From Micromonospora sp. RHAY321 (lineage in GTDB: Bacteria > Actinomycetota > Actinomycetes > Mycobacteriales > Micromonosporaceae): a stretch of 64,000 nucleotides of DNA. Below the pieces are notes generated by a model. That model made no database searches and was not told where the DNA came from. It saw nothing but the letters and a program-made list of their open reading frames with translations. The DNA lies in the NCBI RefSeq assembly GCF_023896955.1, contig NZ_JAMHIW010000015.1, positions 90,890-154,889 of the forward strand, given 5' to 3'. The position numbers and the translations under genes were made by a program. Of the stretch, positions 1-7,658 are shown piece after piece. How positions within the stretch are numbered: position 1 is the first letter of the stretch; every line of letters begins with the position of its first letter.

Positions 1-174
1 GTCGCGGCCCGCATCGACGAGTACGCGGCGCTCGGCGTGGACGAGTTCGTCCTTTCCGGCTGGCCCCACCGGGAGGAGGCCGAGCGGGTCGGCGCCGAGG
101 TGCTGCCGCTGGTGGCCAACCCGGTGGCGGCTGCTCCGCGGAGGTCGCCCGTGGCGGGGGTGCCGACGCGCTAG
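1..174 (+). CDS. C-terminal end of LLM-class flavin-dependent monooxygenase (partial)
   Basis: The first 174 bases read in frame from the window edge to a TAG stop. They encode a tail with GVDEFVLSGWPHREEAERVG followed by LPLV. This matches the C-terminal signature of alkanesulfonate monooxygenase (SsuD)-type luciferase-like flavin enzymes, whose usual form is a GVD-F-LSGYPH-EEA run near the end. These enzymes desulfonate alkanesulfonates with FMNH2 and oxygen, although actinobacterial paralogues can use F420 or other substrates. Only about 57 residues are visible, so the substrate cannot be assigned. The tail after LPLV is short and Pro/Ala-rich. Confidence 0.75.
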   Translation, partial: VAARIDEYAALGVDEFVLSGWPHREEAERVGAEVLPLVANPVAAAPRRSPVAGVPTR

Positions 175-177
175 GGT
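172..177 (+). promoter_or_regulatory. -10 element of a probable leaderless promoter for the M16 peptidase gene
   Basis: TAGGGT lies seven bases upstream of the GTG start at 185 and no Shine-Dalgarno sequence is present. A TANNNT hexamer at this distance puts transcription initiation on or next to the start codon, the usual layout of leaderless actinobacterial mRNAs. The hexamer overlaps the stop codon of the preceding gene. This is inferred from spacing only. Confidence 0.45.
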
Positions 178-184
178 CGATCCC

Positions 185-1495
185 GTGGCGGCGCGGAGAT
201 CCAGAATTCCAGCGACGAAGTACCCGGTCGAGCGGTTCACCCTCGACAACGGCCTGCGGGTGGTCCTCACCCCCGATCGCAGTGCCCCGGTCATCGGGGT
301 GGCGGTGGTCTACGACGTCGGCATCCGGTCCGAGCCGGAGGGGCGCACCGGCTTCGCCCACCTCTTCGAACACCTGATGTTCCAGGGCTCGGAGAATCTG
401 GAGAAGCTGGCCCACTTCCGGCACGTGCAGGGCGCCGGCGGCACCTTCAACGGTTCCACCCACCTGGACTACACCGACTACTTCGAGACGCTGCCGAGCA
501 ACGCGCTGGAGCGCGCGCTGTTCCTGGAGGCGGACCGGATGCGCGGCCCCCGGCTGACCGAGGAGAACCTGCGCAACCAGGTCGACGTGGTCAAGGAGGA
601 GATCCGGGTCAACGTGCTCAACCGGCCGTACGGTGGGTTCCCCTGGCTGACCCTGCCGCCGGTCATGTTCGACACCTTCCCCAACGCGCACGACGGCTAC
701 GGCTCCTTCGACGACCTGGAGTCGGCGACCGTCGCCGACGCCGCGGACTTCTTCCGCCGCTACTACGCCAGCGGCAACGCGGTGCTGGCGGTCAGCGGCG
801 ACATCGACGTGGCCGAGGCGACCGAGCTGGTCACCCGCCACTTCGGTGACGTGCCGGCCCGTCCCGCACCGCGGCGGCCTGACTTCACCGAGCCCGACCT
901 GACCGCTGAGCGCCGCACCTCGTACACGGACAAGCTGGCGCCGCTGCCGGCGGTGGCCGGCGCCTGGCGGGTGCCCGACCCGGTCACCGACTTCGCCGGC
1001 TACCTGCCGTACGTGGTGCTGGCCGAGGTGCTGACCGACGGCGACGCGTCACGGCTGGTCGAGCGGCTGGTCCAGCGCGACCGCACGGTGACCAGCCTCG
1101 GCGGCTACCTCGGTTTCATGGGCGACCCGTTCGACGTGCGCGACCCGACGGCGCTGCTGCTCCAGGCGCACCTGCCGCCCGGCGGCGACGTGGACAAGGT
1201 GCTGCGCACCATGGACGAGGAGCTGGACCGACTGGCCACCGACGGGCTGACCGAGGGTGAGCTGGCCCGGACCCAGGCCCGGATGGCGACCCACCTGCTG
1301 CGGGACACCGACGCGGTGCTCGGCCGCGCGCTGCGGATGGCCGTGCTGGAACAGCAACGCGGCGAACCGGGGCTGCTCAACGACCTGCCCCGGCTGGTCG
1401 GCGAGGTCACCGAGGAGCAGGTCCGGGCCGCCGCGGCCACCCTGCGCCCGGAGCGCCGCGCCGCGGTCGAGGTCATCGCCGGAGGTGCCCGATGA
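185..1495 (+). CDS. M16 family zinc metallopeptidase, catalytic subunit
   Basis: This 436-residue protein has the inverted zinc motif HLFEH (residues 59-63) with the downstream zinc-ligand glutamate around residues 138-139 (KEEIRVN), as in processing-peptidase/pitrilysin family M16. It would cleave peptides inside a clamshell formed with a partner. The next gene overlaps by four bases (ATGA) and encodes an M16 homologue lacking the zinc motif, so the two probably form a catalytic/non-catalytic heterodimer like PqqL-type or mitochondrial processing peptidases. There is no signal peptide, so the enzyme is likely cytoplasmic. The GTG start has no clear ribosome-binding site but follows a -10-like hexamer, suggesting leaderless translation. 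Substrate unknown. Confidence 0.9.
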   Translation: MAARRSRIPATKYPVERFTLDNGLRVVLTPDRSAPVIGVAVVYDVGIRSEPEGRTGFAHLFEHLMFQGSENLEKLAHFRHVQGAGGTFNGSTHLDYTDYFETLPSNALERALFLEADRMRGPRLTEENLRNQVDVVKEEIRVNVLNRPYGGFPWLTLPPVMFDTFPNAHDGYGSFDDLESATVADAADFFRRYYASGNAVLAVSGDIDVAEATELVTRHFGDVPARPAPRRPDFTEPDLTAERRTSYTDKLAPLPAVAGAWRVPDPVTDFAGYLPYVVLAEVLTDGDASRLVERLVQRDRTVTSLGGYLGFMGDPFDVRDPTALLLQAHLPPGGDVDKVLRTMDEELDRLATDGLTEGELARTQARMATHLLRDTDAVLGRALRMAVLEQQRGEPGLLNDLPRLVGEVTEEQVRAAAATLRPERRAAVEVIAGGAR

Positions 1496-2835
1496 CCGCC
1501 ACTGTCGTTCCCGGGCCGCGTACGCTGCCGCCGCTCGGCCCCACCCGCAAGCTCAAGGTGCCCAAGCAGGCCGAACGCACGTTGCGCAACGGCCTCACCG
1601 TGATCGCGGTACGCCGGCCCGCTGTGCCACTGGTCGAGCTGCGGCTCTGGGTCCCGTTCGGCCGGGCCCACCTGGCGCGAGGGGCGATGCTCTCGCAGAC
1701 CATGCTCTCCGGCACCGAGTCGATGACCAGCGTGCAGATCGCCGCCGAGCTGCAGAAGGTGGGCGGCGGGCTCTCCGCGGGCGTCGACCCGGACCGGCTG
1801 ATGCTGTCCGGCGCCGGCCTGGTCACCGGCCTGGACCGGATGCTGGAGCTGCTGGCGGAGGTGCTGACCGGTGCCAGCTATCCCGGCGACGACGTGGCCA
1901 CCGAGCGGGACCGGCTGATCGACCGGATCCAGGTGGCGCAGAGCCAACCGGCGCACCTGGCCCGGGAGGCGCTGCTGAAGCGGGTCTACGGTCGGCACCC
2001 GTACGCCACGCAGACCCCGGAGCCCGGCCAGATCCGTGCCGTCCGGCCGGCGGCACTGCGCAGCCTGCACGCCGAGCGGGTCCACCCGGCCGGCGCGCAG
2101 CTGGTGGTCGTCGGCGACGTGCAGCCGGAGCGGGCACTGGACGCGGCCGAGCGGGCGCTCGGCGACTGGAAGGGCGCGGGCCGCACGGCCGAACTGCCGC
2201 CCACCCCGCCGCTGGAGCCGGGGCCGCTGCTGCTGGTCGACCGGCCCGGCTCGGTGCAGTCCTCGCTGCGGATCGCGCTGCCGGCCGTGTCGCGCACCCA
2301 TCCCGACCACGCTCCGCTGCAACTGGCCAACCTGGTCTTCGGCGGCTACTTCTCCTCCCGCTGGGTGGAGAACATCCGCGAGGACAAGGGCTACACCTAC
2401 GGCCCGCACTCGGTGATCGAGCACTCGGTGGCCGGGTCCGTGCTGGTCGCCGCCGCCGAGGTGGCCACCGAGGTCACCGGCCCGGCGTTGCTGGAGACGA
2501 CGTACGAGCTGGGCCGGCTGGCGTCGTTGCCGCCGAAGCCCGAGGAGCTGGAGCAGGCCCGCCAGTACGCCCTCGGCACCCTCCAGCTCGGCATGTCCAC
2601 CCAGGCCGGGCTGGCGGCGCTGACCAGCGTGTACGCCGGCAGCGGACTGCGCCTGGACTTCCTCGCCGAGTACGCGGCCCGGCTGGCGAAGGCGACCGTC
2701 GACGACGTCGCGCGGGCGGCGGCGCAGTATCTCGCGCCGGCCCGGGCCGCGGTGGTGGTGCTCGGTGACGCCGAGCGGATCACCCCGGGGCTGGCCGCGC
2801 TGACCACGGTCCGGACCGAGCCGGTGCCGCAGTGA
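1492..2835 (+). CDS. M16 family peptidase-like protein, non-catalytic subunit
   Basis: This 447-residue M16 homologue lacks HxxEH: the equivalent region reads FGRAHLARGAMLSQ, so zinc cannot be bound. The C-terminal half keeps the family features, including GGYFSSRWVENIREDKGYTY, the substrate-binding R/Y region. In two-gene M16 systems this subunit provides the glycine-rich and R/Y substrate-binding side while the neighbour supplies zinc. The ATG overlaps the upstream stop as ATGA, so translation is coupled and the ratio is probably 1:1. Cytoplasmic by absence of a signal peptide. nudC follows 34 bases later and may be cotranscribed. Confidence 0.88.
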   Translation: MTATVVPGPRTLPPLGPTRKLKVPKQAERTLRNGLTVIAVRRPAVPLVELRLWVPFGRAHLARGAMLSQTMLSGTESMTSVQIAAELQKVGGGLSAGVDPDRLMLSGAGLVTGLDRMLELLAEVLTGASYPGDDVATERDRLIDRIQVAQSQPAHLAREALLKRVYGRHPYATQTPEPGQIRAVRPAALRSLHAERVHPAGAQLVVVGDVQPERALDAAERALGDWKGAGRTAELPPTPPLEPGPLLLVDRPGSVQSSLRIALPAVSRTHPDHAPLQLANLVFGGYFSSRWVENIREDKGYTYGPHSVIEHSVAGSVLVAAAEVATEVTGPALLETTYELGRLASLPPKPEELEQARQYALGTLQLGMSTQAGLAALTSVYAGSGLRLDFLAEYAARLAKATVDDVARAAAQYLAPARAAVVVLGDAERITPGLAALTTVRTEPVPQ

Positions 2836-2869
2836 GCCGGCCGGCCACGCGGGCCGGGGAGGGCGCGGC

Positions 2870-3829
2870 GTGAGCGGGGAGATGGCGCCGCCGCTGGCCC
2901 GGTCCACGCTGGACCGGGCCGCACACCGGCGCGGCGATTCGCAGTGGCTGACCGAGGCGTGGCTACGCGCCCGGGTGCTCCTGCTCGACTCGACCGACGA
3001 GGGTCGGACGCTGGCCCGTACCGACGCGTCGCCTCCGGCGCTGGTGCTGTTCCGGGCGGCCGACGTCCCGGCCGGGTCCGAGTCGATCGCGATGTTCCTC
3101 GGTGTCGAGCCGGACGGGGTGCCGGTCTTCGCGGTCGACACGCCGCTGCCGGCGTTGCCGGGCACCCGGGCGGTGAACCTGCGCGAGGTGGGCCACCTGC
3201 TCGCCGACCGGGAGGCCGGCATCTTCACCACCGCGCTGGCGTTGGTCAACTGGCACACCCGGCACGGCTACTCGGCGGCCACCGGGGCGCCGACGGCGAT
3301 GGACGAGGCCGGCTGGTCCCGGGTGGACCGCAACGGCGGGCGCGTCTGGCCGCGTACCGACCCGGCGATGATCGTGCTGGTGCACGACGGTGTCGACGGT
3401 CCGGACGGGCACTGCCTGCTGGGCAACAACGCCGGCTGGCCGGGCACCCCGGGCGGTCGGCGCTATTCCTGCCTGGCCGGTTACGTGGAGCCGGGGGAGT
3501 CGGCCGAGGCCGCCGTGCTGCGCGAGGTCCGCGAGGAGGTGGGCGTCGGGGTCGAGCGCATCGGGTACGTGGGCAGCCAGGCATGGCCGTTCCCCGGTTC
3601 CCTGATGCTCGGGTTCCTGGCGACCGCCGACCCGGCCGACCCGGTGCGGGTCGACCCGTCCGAGATCGCGTACGCCCGCTGGTTCTCCCGCCGGGAGATC
3701 GGGGCGGCGCTGGCCGGGCGGACCGTGGACGTGGGCGACGGCGCGCAGTTGATCCTGCCGCCGCCGTCGTCGATCGCGCTGTTCCTCATCCATCGCTGGC
3801 TGGACGGCTGGGTGGACACCGACCGTTGA
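2870..3829 (+). CDS. nudC: NAD(+)/NADH diphosphatase NudC (Nudix hydrolase)
   Basis: This 319-residue protein carries a complete Nudix box at about residues 204-226 (GYVEPGE, then REVREEVG). It is followed by SQAWPFPGSLM, the diagnostic NudC motif (SQPWPFPxS in most homologues). NudC hydrolyses NADH/NAD+ to NMN(H) and AMP and can remove NAD caps from RNA. The central region that holds a four-cysteine zinc ribbon in E. coli NudC has none of those cysteines here (the run around GYSAATGAPT and DRNGGRVWPRTDP). The mycobacterial enzyme, as I recall it, has also lost them. GTG start with GGGGAGG seven bases upstream. It lies behind the M16 pair in the same direction and ends at a strong hairpin. 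Confidence 0.92.
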   Translation: MSGEMAPPLARSTLDRAAHRRGDSQWLTEAWLRARVLLLDSTDEGRTLARTDASPPALVLFRAADVPAGSESIAMFLGVEPDGVPVFAVDTPLPALPGTRAVNLREVGHLLADREAGIFTTALALVNWHTRHGYSAATGAPTAMDEAGWSRVDRNGGRVWPRTDPAMIVLVHDGVDGPDGHCLLGNNAGWPGTPGGRRYSCLAGYVEPGESAEAAVLREVREEVGVGVERIGYVGSQAWPFPGSLMLGFLATADPADPVRVDPSEIAYARWFSRREIGAALAGRTVDVGDGAQLILPPPSSIALFLIHRWLDGWVDTDR

Positions 3830-3836
3830 GCACGGT

Positions 3837-3878
3837 CCCGGCCCGCGGCCGCCGTTGCCGCGGCGGTCGCGGGCCGGG
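3837..3878 (+). terminator. Intrinsic-type hairpin after nudC
   Basis: CCCGGCCCGCG (3837-3847) is exactly complementary to CGCGGGCCGGG (3868-3878), with extra GC pairing inside. It begins seven bases past the nudC stop. No U-tract follows, as is common for actinobacterial terminator hairpins. Confidence 0.6.
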
Positions 3879-3886
3879 AACACGGG

Positions 3887-3943
3887 CCGTCGTGATCGGC
3901 TGGGGCGAGAAACGCGGCGGGGGAGCCGATCCGATCACGACGG
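3887..3943. repeat. 13-bp perfect inverted repeat between nudC and a convergent small gene
   Basis: CCGTCGTGATCGG (3887-3899) and its reverse complement (3931-3943) flank a 31-base spacer that contains a further CGGCT/AGCCG pair. It lies just downstream of the stop of the minus-strand gene at 3956, so it may be that gene's terminator. A protein-binding site is also possible. Confidence 0.5.
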
Positions 3944-3955
3944 ACGTCTGGTGGG

Positions 3956-4231
3956 TCAGGTGCCGGTGCGGCCCGGTCGGAGCCGGAAGGCGGGTCGGGC
4001 GTCGCCGAGTGGCAGGACCTTGACCCGTTGCTTGCCGGCGCGGACCGCGCCGACCGTGGCCAGGGCCCGGGCCAGCAGCAGCGCGGCGTCCCGGTCCTCG
4101 GCGTGCACGGTCTGCCGGCGTGGTTCGGGCGTGGTCGTCTCGTCGCGGAGTCGGTGGCCGTCGGCCCAGGCGGCGGCGATGTCCCCGTCTGCGACGGCGC
4201 GGATGTCGGTGCGAACGATCAGGAACCGCAT
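3956..4231 (-). CDS. Small conserved-type hypothetical protein (91 aa)
   Basis: I do not recognise a family. The 91-residue product begins MRFLIVRTDIRAV, has an acidic/alanine-rich middle (DGDIAAAWADG) and a basic C-terminus (AGKQRVKVLP then FRLRPGRTG). No membrane segment, signal peptide or cysteine is present. GGAG lies six to nine bases before the ATG on the minus strand, and codon third positions are strongly GC, as expected for a real gene here. It runs convergently with nudC and is separated from it by two hairpins. The N-terminal strand-like start could be a small alpha/beta domain, but no function can be given. Confidence 0.55.
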   Translation of the reverse strand: MRFLIVRTDIRAVADGDIAAAWADGHRLRDETTTPEPRRQTVHAEDRDAALLLARALATVGAVRAGKQRVKVLPLGDARPAFRLRPGRTGT

Positions 4232-4398
4232 GAGGGTCTCCGGATGAACGGCGACGGATGAGCCAGTGTGGAAGTTCCACGTACTCGAAGGCCATGTTAC
4301 GCCGCGTGTTCATCTCAGCAACTGAAACGCGCCTATCGGTTTCGAGCCTCGTCTGATCGGCGGATGGCTGGTCAGCGGGGTCGGCGGCCGGTAACGCG

Positions 4399-4431
4399 AC
4401 GGGGCCGCCGGCAGTACGCCGACGGCCCCGT
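4399..4431 (-). terminator. Hairpin terminator downstream of the DUF397 gene
   Basis: ACGGGGCCGCCGGC (4399-4412) pairs with 4418-4431 with one mismatch around a five-base loop. A second shell, GGTAAC/GTTACC, lies just outside. It begins 14 bases past the DUF397 stop on the minus strand. Confidence 0.6.
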
Positions 4432-4444
4432 TCCGGTTACCGGA

Positions 4445-4684
4445 TCAGTTCAGATCGAACTGGCCCTTCTTGGCTCCGGTGATGAAGCCGAGCCATCCCG
4501 CCCGGTTGAACAGCAGCACCGGGCCGCTCCGGTCCTTGCTGTCGCGCAGTGCGACAGCCGACGGCCCGGTGCCCAGCGGGGCGACCTCCACGCAGTTGGA
4601 GGTCTGGCTACGCGTGCTGGTACGCCACGGGGCATCCGCCAGGTGGTGGGCGGGAACGGACGGCGTGTTGCGGATGTCGTTCAT
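4445..4684 (-). CDS. DUF397 domain protein
   Basis: This 79-residue protein has the DUF397 pattern: WRTSTRSQTSNCVEVAPL near the N-terminus, VALRDSKDRSGPVLLF in the middle and GWLGFITGAKKGQFDL at the end. DUF397 proteins are small actinobacterial factors nearly always encoded beside an XRE/DUF5753 regulator, and several such pairs affect development. The ATG at 4684 is preceded by AGGAG at good spacing. An upstream in-frame ATG at 4732 would add 16 residues unrelated to the family. The partner regulator ends 72 bases upstream on the same strand, so the two genes form one transcription unit. Confidence 0.85.
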   Translation of the reverse strand: MNDIRNTPSVPAHHLADAPWRTSTRSQTSNCVEVAPLGTGPSAVALRDSKDRSGPVLLFNRAGWLGFITGAKKGQFDLN

Positions 4685-4756
4685 GGTTCGCTCCTGATGT
4701 GAACCGCTCCGATGGGACGAGTGGTGCCGCACGCCCGACGGAGGGTCCCGCGTGGA

Positions 4757-5737
4757 TCACCGTTCCGTCAGCCGCCCCGAGGCCCGGCGGCGTTGGGTCG
4801 GCGCCGTTGTCGGCCCGAACGCCACTGTGGATGGGGGCGGCGCCTCGGTCAGCCGTCCCGTCGCCTCGATCAGCCAGGAGAGGGTGTCCGAGGCGTTCAG
4901 TGCCGCCGTGCATAGCCACTCGAACACCACTTTATAGCGATTTAGTGCGATTGCCTCGGTCGACATGACGTCGGTGAACCCCCCTTCGATGGTCAGCGTC
5001 TCCGGATCGAGCGGATCGGCGAACCGGTAGAGGGAGAACGCGGTCGGCGGAAGGTACCAATGGCCGATCTGGGTGTCCCGCAGCAGCACGTGCAGCGTCA
5101 CGTTCGGCAGAAGGGCCAGCTCGCAGAGCTGGACCAGTTGCTCGCGCAGCACCTCGGGTGGCCCGGCCCGACGGCCGAGGGCCGCCTCCTCCAGTACCGC
5201 CGTGTAGCGCGGCGCGTCGGGCTCGCGGGTCAGCAACGACTGGCGGGCCAGCCGCGCCTGCACCTCGGTCTCCGGCTCCTCGCCCGGCGCCGGCTCGCCA
5301 GCACCCTCGGCGACCTGACGGGCCGAGACGATCCGGACCTGGGCGTACCCCGGGGTCTGCAACAGCCCCGGCACCAGCACGGGGTTGTACTCGGAGATCT
5401 CCACGCAGCCCGCCTCCAGCTCGGCCCAGCCGCGCTGCTGCTGGGTCATCACCGGAAAGTTCTTCAGCCAGCCCCGCATGTCGCCGGCCTCGCCGGTGAT
5501 CCCGAGCAGCTCCGTCCGCAGTGCCTCGTCGGCGCCGTAGAGGGTGAGCAGATCGGCGACATCCTGTGGGTCGGGTCGGCTGCGACCGTTCTCCAGACGG
5601 GACAGTTTGGACGCGGAGGCCCAGCCGATCCGCTCGATGACCTGATCCCCGGTGAGGCCCGCGGCCTCGCGCAGGCGGCGCAGCTCTACGCCCAACCGGC
5701 GACGACGCAGGATCGGGCTGGGTGCGGCAGGAGGCAC
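4757..5737 (-). CDS. XRE-family helix-turn-helix regulator with DUF5753 domain
   Basis: The 326-residue protein has an N-terminal XRE DNA-binding domain at about residues 11-70 (LGVELRRLREAAGLTGDQV, then KLSRLENGRSRPDP). A DUF5753 domain with the usual QQQRGWAELE, YNPVLVPGLLQTPGYA and NVTLHVL-type segments follows. Such proteins typically pair with a small DUF397 partner encoded next to them, and here DUF397 follows directly. The GTG at 5737 is preceded by AGAGG at five bases. A longer frame continues upstream but its extra residues do not resemble the family. Ligand and targets are unknown. It diverges from an MFS transporter, a possible target. Confidence 0.88.
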   Translation of the reverse strand: MPPAAPSPILRRRRLGVELRRLREAAGLTGDQVIERIGWASASKLSRLENGRSRPDPQDVADLLTLYGADEALRTELLGITGEAGDMRGWLKNFPVMTQQQRGWAELEAGCVEISEYNPVLVPGLLQTPGYAQVRIVSARQVAEGAGEPAPGEEPETEVQARLARQSLLTREPDAPRYTAVLEEAALGRRAGPPEVLREQLVQLCELALLPNVTLHVLLRDTQIGHWYLPPTAFSLYRFADPLDPETLTIEGGFTDVMSTEAIALNRYKVVFEWLCTAALNASDTLSWLIEATGRLTEAPPPSTVAFGPTTAPTQRRRASGRLTER

Positions 5738-5865
5738 GGTGTCCTCTTTCCCGTCGACCGCCGCGGACGCGACGGTAACTGTATGAAATTCGGCCCCCAC
5801 GGTCAGTATGGACGGCGCGACCGGCGTCGGACGTTCCGGCGGGGGCGTGTCTTGCAGAAAAACAG

Positions 5866-5902
5866 GACCACGGGTACGCCGGAGGGCGGCGGACCCGTGG
5901 TC
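5866..5902. repeat. 10-bp inverted repeat in the XRE/MFS intergenic region
   Basis: GACCACGGGT (5866-5875) and ACCCGTGGTC (5893-5902) form a perfect inverted repeat with a 17-base spacer. It sits 53 bases before the MFS start and 129 bases before the XRE start. It could be an operator for the divergent regulator or a hairpin. Position favours a regulatory role, without direct proof. Confidence 0.4.
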
Positions 5903-5954
5903 GCGGCCCCGTCGACCACGCTCACCCGCGTACGCCATCCCGCCGGAGGGACCC

Positions 5955-7259
5955 ATGCGCACCGTCCTGCGCCGACCCGACTTCCGCCTGCTCTTCGGCG
6001 GTCTGCTGGCCAGCATGACCGCCGAGTCGATCCTGCTGCTCGCGCTCGCCATCTGGGTCAAGGACCTGACCGGCTCCGACGGGCTCGCCGGCGCGACGAT
6101 CTTCGCGGTCATCGCCCCGATGACGCTGGCGCCGCTGGTCGGCTGGTTCGTCGACCGCTACCCGCGCCGGCCCTTCTTCGTGGCCGCGAACCTCGTCACC
6201 GCGGTGCTGCTCACCCCGTTGTTCACGGTCCGGGACTCCGGCGACGTCTGGCTCGTCTACCTGGTGGCCGCCCTGTACGGCCTGTCCTACATCACGCTCA
6301 GCGCCGCGCTCAGCGGGCTGATCCGGCAGTTGGTGCCGGTGGAGCTGCTGGCCGAGGCCAACGGCGTGCTGCAGACCGTACGACAGGGGCTGCGGCTGAT
6401 CGGCCCGCTGGCCGGCGCGGCCCTCTACGCGGCGATCGGCGGGTGGGCCCTGGCCGGGATCGGGATGGTCGGCTTCCTGACCGCCGCGGCGGTGGTGGCC
6501 GCGCTGCCCACCCCCCACCCGGCGCCGCCGACCGTGCGGCTGCGCTGGCCGGCCGAGCTGGGTGCCGGGCTGCGACACCTGGCCGGCGAGCCGGCCCTGC
6601 GCCGGGCACTGCTCGGCTACGGGCTCGGGTCGCTGGTGATGGGCTTCAGCGAGTCGCTCATCTTCGCCTACGTCGACCAGGGGCTGGACCGGGACGCCGC
6701 CTTCGTCGGCGTGCTGGTCACGGTGCAGGGCGTGGGCGGGCTGCTCGGTGGGCTCTGCTCGCCGACGCTGGTCCGCCGGCTCGGCGAGGTCGGCACGCTG
6801 GCCGCCGGGGTCGCGCTCTTCGGGCCGGCCGCGCTCGCGCTCGCGTACCCCGATCTGCGGCTCGGGTTCGCGGCGGTGCTGCTGGCCGGCGTCTCGCTTC
6901 CGCTGACCATGGTGGGCCTGCACACGCTGATCCAGCGGCGTACCCCACCGGGGCTGGTCGGCCGGGTGGCCGCGGCCACCGAGGCGGTGGTCAGCGGGCC
7001 ACAGGCGTTCTCCATCGGCGCGGGCGCCCTGCTGGTCGGGTTCGTGGACTACCGGGCACTGTTCGCGCTGATCGGGGTTGCCACCATGGCCGCCGGCGGC
7101 TTCCTCTGGCGGGGCCGGCACCTGAGCGCGCCGTCCGGTGCCCGCCCACCCACGCCACCGACCCGCCCGACGCTCCCGGCGCTCCCGGCGCCCCGCCGCC
7201 CGGCCGACGACGCCGACCGGCAGGTGGCGACCGGTACCCAGCGGCCACCGGGCCTGTGA
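5955..7259 (+). CDS. MFS transporter (multidrug-exporter-like)
   Basis: The 434-residue protein has about 12 hydrophobic segments and begins MRTVLRRPDFRLLFGGLLAS, a typical MFS N-terminus (a PxFRLL-type start before TM1). The A-motif-like loop after TM2 reads GWFVDRYPRRP. The C-terminus is a Pro/Thr-rich cytoplasmic tail. This group (MFS_3/MFS_1-like) contains drug and siderophore exporters, and the substrate cannot be read from sequence. The ATG at 5955 follows GGAGGG by four bases, and upstream in-frame codons look non-coding. It diverges from the XRE/DUF397 pair and ends at a 17-bp hairpin shared with the convergent mrx1 gene. Confidence 0.85.
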   Translation: MRTVLRRPDFRLLFGGLLASMTAESILLLALAIWVKDLTGSDGLAGATIFAVIAPMTLAPLVGWFVDRYPRRPFFVAANLVTAVLLTPLFTVRDSGDVWLVYLVAALYGLSYITLSAALSGLIRQLVPVELLAEANGVLQTVRQGLRLIGPLAGAALYAAIGGWALAGIGMVGFLTAAAVVAALPTPHPAPPTVRLRWPAELGAGLRHLAGEPALRRALLGYGLGSLVMGFSESLIFAYVDQGLDRDAAFVGVLVTVQGVGGLLGGLCSPTLVRRLGEVGTLAAGVALFGPAALALAYPDLRLGFAAVLLAGVSLPLTMVGLHTLIQRRTPPGLVGRVAAATEAVVSGPQAFSIGAGALLVGFVDYRALFALIGVATMAAGGFLWRGRHLSAPSGARPPTPPTRPTLPALPAPRRPADDADRQVATGTQRPPGL

Positions 7260-7272
7260 CGGACAGCGGACA

Positions 7273-7310
7273 CGACGAGCGGCCGCCCCACGCGGGGCGG
7301 CCGCTCGTCG
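7273..7310. terminator. Bidirectional hairpin between convergent MFS and mrx1 genes
   Basis: A perfect 17-bp stem (7273-7289 with 7294-7310) closes on a four-base ACGC loop. It lies 13 bases after the MFS stop and 14 bases past the mrx1 stop, so it can serve both strands. Confidence 0.75.
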
Positions 7311-7324
7311 ATGGTGACCCGCCG

Positions 7325-7567
7325 TCAGGCGGTGAGGGTCGCCAGGTGCTGCTTGACCTGAGTGATCGAGGGGTTGGTCAGGGCGCTGCCGTCGGCGAAG
7401 CGCAGCGTCGGCACCGTCTGGTTGCCGCCGTTGACGCTCATCACGAACTCCGCGGCCTTCGGGTCCTGCTCGATGTCGACCACCTCGTACCCGATGCCCT
7501 CCCGGTCGAGCTGCGACTTCAGCCGGTGGCAGTAGCCGCACCAGGGGGTGGAATACATCGTCAACAT
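7325..7567 (-). CDS. mrx1: Mycoredoxin 1
   Basis: This 80-residue thioredoxin-fold protein has the CGYC active site at residues 10-13 (TPWCGYCHRL). The conserved NGGNQTVPTLRFADGS segment with the cis-proline TVP matches mycobacterial Mrx1 closely. Mycoredoxin reduces mycothiol-mixed disulfides using mycothiol as electron donor, the actinobacterial counterpart of glutaredoxin. It is cytoplasmic and full length for the family. The ATG at 7567 lies a few bases after GGAGGATC on the minus strand. It diverges from uvrD2. The intergenic region carries a SigR-type promoter (GGAAT-N19-GTT) oriented toward this gene, fitting a thiol-stress role together with sigR-rsrA at 41-42 kb. Confidence 0.93.
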   Translation of the reverse strand: MLTMYSTPWCGYCHRLKSQLDREGIGYEVVDIEQDPKAAEFVMSVNGGNQTVPTLRFADGSALTNPSITQVKQHLATLTA

Positions 7568-7626
7568 GCGGATCCTCCAACTCCTCCGGCCGCCGGCTTG
7601 CGGATCAAGCCGAGGCTGTTCGCTGC

Positions 7627-7653
7627 AACGTCCGGGGTAGCTGAGATGATTCC
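7627..7653 (-). promoter_or_regulatory. SigR-type (thiol-stress ECF) promoter for mrx1
   Basis: On the minus strand GGAAT (7653-7649) is followed by exactly 19 bases and then GTT (7629-7627), within AGGAAT-N19-GTTGC. This fits the SigR/SigH consensus of GGAAT, 18-19 bases, then GTT. Predicted start is near 7620, about 50 bases before the mrx1 ATG. Confidence 0.6.
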
Positions 7654-7658
7654 TGGTT

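Noticed and set aside
1105..3258. Long minus-strand frame over the M16 and nudC genes
   Set aside because: Shadow frame with Arg/Gln/His-rich low-complexity translation and no domain; the plus strand carries clear M16 and Nudix motifs.
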